This document shows, piece after piece, positions 61,380 to 64,000 of a stretch of DNA of 64,000 bases. The stretch lies in NCBI RefSeq assembly GCF_013408745.1, contig NZ_JACCBJ010000001.1:1860001-1924000 (forward strand), given 5' to 3'. The DNA comes from Leifsonia soli (lineage in GTDB: Bacteria; Actinomycetota; Actinomycetes; Actinomycetales; Microbacteriaceae). Under the pieces are notes generated by a model, which was not told the DNA's origin, did not search any database, and saw only the letters and a program-made list of their open reading frames with translations. How positions within the stretch are numbered: position 1 is the first letter of the stretch; the number at the start of each line of letters is the position of its first letter. The translations under genes and the position numbers were made by a program.

Positions 61380-62536
61380 CCGACCTGCGCACCGGCGTCC
61401 GCGACGACTTCGCCGAGGTGTTCGGCCGCGAACCCGACGGCGTGTGGTCGGCTCCCGGCCGGGTCAACCTGATCGGCGAGCACACCGACTACAACCTGGG
61501 ATTCGTCCTGCCGTTCGCGATCAACCGGCGCACCGTCGCCGCGGTCGGCGCGCGCGACGACCGCGTCCTCCGCGTCGGGAGCACGTTCGCGGACGAGGTG
61601 GTCGAGGTCTCCCTCGACGAGCTCGCGCCCGAGGTCCTCTCCGGCTGGTCGGCGTACCCGCTGGGCGTCGCCTGGGCCCTCGGCCAGTTCGGCGCCGACC
61701 TGGCCGCCGTGCCGGGCGTCGACATCCTGCTCGACTCCAACGTGCCCGTCGGCGCCGGCCTGTCGTCGTCCGCGGCGATCGAGGGGGCCGTCGCTGTCGC
61801 GCTCAACGACCTGTGGCGGCTCGGCTTCGACCGCCGCACCCTGGCGCGTGTCGGCCAGCGGGCCGAGAACGTCGCCGTCGGCGCGCCCACCGGCATCATG
61901 GACCAGTCCGCGTCGCTCCTCGGCGAGCGCGACGCCGCCGTCTTCCTCGACTGCCGGTCGCTCGACTCCGAGGTCGTGCCCCTCGGGCTCGAGGCCGCCG
62001 GGCTCGAGATCCTCATCATCGACACCGGCGTGACGCACTCCCACGCCACCGGCGGCTACGCCGAGCGTCGCGCCTCGTGCGAAGAGGGCGCGCGCATCCT
62101 GGGCGTCGAGGCGCTCCGGGATGTGTCGGTCGGCGACCTGGACCGCGCACGCGAACTGATGGACGACGTGACCTTCCGCCGCGTCCGCCACGTCGTCACC
62201 GAGGACCAGCGTGTGCTCGACACCGTGCGCACCCTGCGCGAGCAGGGACCGGGCGCCATCGGCGGACTGCTGGACGCCTCCCACGTCTCCATGCGCGACG
62301 ACTTCGAGATCTCGGTCCCGGAGCTCGACCTGGCGGTGGAGACCGCGCAGGCGAACGGCGCGATCGGCGCGCGGATGACCGGGGGCGGCTTCGGCGGCTC
62401 GGCGATCGCCCTGGTGCCGACGGACGCCCTCAGCCGCGTGCTCGTCGCGCTCGACGGCGCGTTCGCCGAGCACGGCTTCGGCCAGCCCGACCTCTTCACC
62501 GTGCAGGCGTCGGAGGGTGCGCGGCGCGAAAGCTGA
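61376..62536 (+). CDS. galK: galactokinase
   Basis: A 386-aa GHMP kinase that phosphorylates galactose at C1. The galactokinase signature GRVNLIGEHTDYNLGFVLP is at the N-terminus, the GHMP ATP-binding motif VPVGAGLSSSAAIEGAVA in the middle, and GARMTGGGFGGSAIALV near the end. Second gene of galTK. Confidence 0.96.
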   Translation: MTDLRTGVRDDFAEVFGREPDGVWSAPGRVNLIGEHTDYNLGFVLPFAINRRTVAAVGARDDRVLRVGSTFADEVVEVSLDELAPEVLSGWSAYPLGVAWALGQFGADLAAVPGVDILLDSNVPVGAGLSSSAAIEGAVAVALNDLWRLGFDRRTLARVGQRAENVAVGAPTGIMDQSASLLGERDAAVFLDCRSLDSEVVPLGLEAAGLEILIIDTGVTHSHATGGYAERRASCEEGARILGVEALRDVSVGDLDRARELMDDVTFRRVRHVVTEDQRVLDTVRTLREQGPGAIGGLLDASHVSMRDDFEISVPELDLAVETAQANGAIGARMTGGGFGGSAIALVPTDALSRVLVALDGAFAEHGFGQPDLFTVQASEGARRES

Positions 62537-62591
62537 CCGCATCCCGGGCCGGTTCACCTCCCGGTCACCCGCGGGTGCCACACTGTGACGC

Positions 62592-63398
62592 GTGAGTGGA
62601 CAGGGAGTGAACGATCCGGTCGTCGTCTGGCTCGACGCGGACACCGTCCAGCTGCGGCAGCCCAAGACGTCGCACTGGGAGGCGCCGTTCCTCTACCTGC
62701 TGTTCGGGCGGGAGCGGGCGCTGCTCATCGACACCGGGGCGACCGCCGACGAGGCGGTGTTCCCGCTGCGCACGACCGTCGAGGGCCTCATCGCGGAGTG
62801 GCTGCGCCGCAACCCGGCTGTGTTCGTGCGGCCGTATCCCCTGGTCGTCGCCCACTCCCACGGGCACGGCGACCACATCGCGGGCGACGCGCTCCTGCGG
62901 GACCGGCCGGGCACCACGGTCGTCGGCACCAGCCCCGCCGAGGTGATCGGGTTCTTCGGATTCCCGACCTGGCCGGACGCGACGGTCTCGTACGACCTCG
63001 GTCGCCGGGTCGTCGACGTCATCGGCGGGCCCGGGCACGAGCCGTCGGCCGTCGTGTTCTTCGACCGGCAGACGGGAATCCTGTTCACCGGGGACACCGT
63101 CCTGCCCGCCCGGCTGTACGTGCGCGACCTCGGGCAGTACAGGGCGACGATCGAGCGGCTGATCCGGTTCCGCGACGACCCGCCCGCGCCGGTGCGCGAG
63201 CTGCGCGGCGCGCACATCGAGATGTCGTCGGAGCCGGGCGTCGACTATCCGGCGGGGACGGTCGAGCAGCCGGACGAGGCTCCGCTGCCGCTGCGGCCGC
63301 GCATCCTCGACCGCGTGCTGGCCGCCCTCGGCGAGCTGCGCGGCGTGCCCGGCGAGCGCATCGTCGCGAAGCGCTTCATCGTCGTCGTCGACCGCTGA
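62592..63398 (+). CDS. metallo-beta-lactamase-fold hydrolase
   Basis: A 268-aa MBL-fold protein. The zinc motif HxHxDH is HSHGHGDHIAGD at residues 88-99; the third ligand His lies in GGPGHEPSAVVFFD and the bridging Asp in LFTGDTVLPARLY. The substrate is unknown, and the family includes glyoxalase II-like and other hydrolases. GTG at 62592, 55 nt after galK; it could be read through from galTK but has its own spacing. Confidence 0.88.
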   Translation: MSGQGVNDPVVVWLDADTVQLRQPKTSHWEAPFLYLLFGRERALLIDTGATADEAVFPLRTTVEGLIAEWLRRNPAVFVRPYPLVVAHSHGHGDHIAGDALLRDRPGTTVVGTSPAEVIGFFGFPTWPDATVSYDLGRRVVDVIGGPGHEPSAVVFFDRQTGILFTGDTVLPARLYVRDLGQYRATIERLIRFRDDPPAPVRELRGAHIEMSSEPGVDYPAGTVEQPDEAPLPLRPRILDRVLAALGELRGVPGERIVAKRFIVVVDR

Positions 63399-63420
63399 CG
63401 CCCGTCCCCCGTCCCCCCGT

Positions 63421-63496
63421 CCCCACCGTCGAGTCCGCGATCTTTGCACGCCGCGGGGGCGTTTCGCGTGCAAAGTTCGCGGACTCGACGGTGGGG
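63421..63496. repeat. long palindrome between MBL-fold gene and ybaK
   Basis: Two 31-nt arms (63421-63451 and 63466-63496), complementary except for one base, enclose a 14-nt loop. The arm begins CCCCACCGTCGAGTCCGCGA and ends CTTTGCACGC. Its right edge touches the ybaK stop codon. It shares CCGTCGAGTnCGC and TGCACG with the palindrome at 10177-10242, so the two belong together. Confidence 0.87.
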
Positions 63497-63994
63497 CTAG
63501 AGGAGGGGCGGCTCGACGGGGGTGGGCTCGCCGCCGGTGAGGCGGATGAGTTCGTCGAAGGTCGTCGGGAACACCGTGTGGGCGTGGCCGGCGGCCGCCC
63601 AGACCTCCGGGTAGTCCGCGAGCGCCACATCCACCACGGTGCGCAGCGGTTGCGGGTGGCCGACCGGCGCGACGCCGCCGATGGTCTGGCCGGTCGCCGC
63701 CTTGACGGTCTCCGCGTCGGCACGGCGGATGCGGCCGCCGAGCCGCTCGCCGAGGAACGCGGTGTCGACGCGGTGCGCGCCGGAGGTCATCACGAGGAGC
63801 GGCTCGCCGTCGATCGTGAAGACCAGCGAGTTCGCGATCGCGCCGACCTCGACGCCGAGCTCGGCCGCGGCGGACGCGGCCGTCGGGGTCGCCGACGCGA
63901 ACCAGCGCACCCGCGGCTCGACGCCCGCGGCGAGCAGCGCCGCCTCGACGCGTTCGACCGCGGGATGCGTCCGCTCGGCCGCGGCGTCGCTCAC
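63497..63994 (-). CDS. ybaK: YbaK/EbsC-family aminoacyl-tRNA deacylase
   Basis: A 165-aa protein that hydrolyses mischarged aminoacyl-tRNA in trans. Family marks are GAIANSLVFTIDGEPLLVMTSGAHRVD with the catalytic-type Lys/Ser region replaced by ANSLVF as in the EbsC group, and ATGQTIGGVAPVGHPQPLRTVVD. GTG at 63994 lies 6 nt from the window edge, so an alternative upstream start cannot be excluded. Convergent with the MBL-fold gene. Confidence 0.88.
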   Translation of the reverse strand: MSDAAAERTHPAVERVEAALLAAGVEPRVRWFASATPTAASAAAELGVEVGAIANSLVFTIDGEPLLVMTSGAHRVDTAFLGERLGGRIRRADAETVKAATGQTIGGVAPVGHPQPLRTVVDVALADYPEVWAAAGHAHTVFPTTFDELIRLTGGEPTPVEPPLL

Positions 63995-64000
63995 AGCAGC

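Overview
The window is high-GC DNA from an actinobacterium, most likely a member of the Microbacteriaceae close to Leifsonia. The evidence is the frequent GTG starts, the many 4-nt ATGA/GTGA gene overlaps, and the gene set: fused ispDF, carD, senX3-regX3-phoU, GlnR, SigK/RskA, mycobacterial-type MutT1 and an IdeR-type iron box. This placement is inferred from gene content, not from a database comparison.

From 1 to about 29 kb the window is ordinary chromosomal backbone. It holds a sugar-ABC ATPase, a kinase-like DUF4032 protein, rlmB-cysS, ispDF, carD, the SenX3/RegX3 phosphate two-component system beside phoU, gpmA, and an iron-siderophore ABC operon under an IdeR/DtxR-like box. It continues with ygfZ, a nitrobindin-like gene, glnR, ppk-mutT1, pstSCAB, sigK-rskA and tRNA-Lys. 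Phosphate genes are spread over 20 kb, and direct-repeat PHO-box-like sites lie before ppk and pstS and, more weakly, before phoU. Together these form a local Pho regulon: sensing by SenX3/RegX3/PhoU, uptake by PstSCAB, storage by Ppk.

From 29 to 43.5 kb is an accessory region next to tRNA-Lys. It contains a YefM-YoeB toxin-antitoxin pair, a degraded Rhs-like C-terminal tip with a possible immunity gene, a deleted IS5-family transposase and a second copy of the tRNA-Lys 3' end (61/63 bp identical, att-like). Small orphan genes follow, including one that is frameshifted. The region ends with a large Rhs/YD-repeat protein (about 2,088 aa) carrying an AT-richer variable C-terminus, a putative immunity gene 1 nt behind it, and a secreted LamG-type partner upstream.

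From 44 to 54.5 kb an AAA ATPase, a DUF6578-like gene and a CLC channel are split by about 6.5 kb of inserted cargo. The cargo is flanked by duplicated pieces of the ATPase gene and of the CLC 3' end. It carries an ECF41/SigJ-like sigma factor, an AttH/CrtC-like protein, two NAD-binding oxidoreductases, a cupin, a CopC-like protein, a broken flavoprotein and a small membrane protein. A CCTCACA motif recurs in its intergenic regions.

From 54.5 kb to the end is backbone again: a DUF4232 lipoprotein, a ChaA-type antiporter, a TetR/SDR divergent pair with a perfect operator, a galactose cluster (galM-like, DeoR repressor, galT, galK), a metallo-beta-lactamase-fold protein and YbaK. Long intergenic palindromes sit between convergent genes at 10.2, 56.9 and 63.4 kb; two of these are clearly related.
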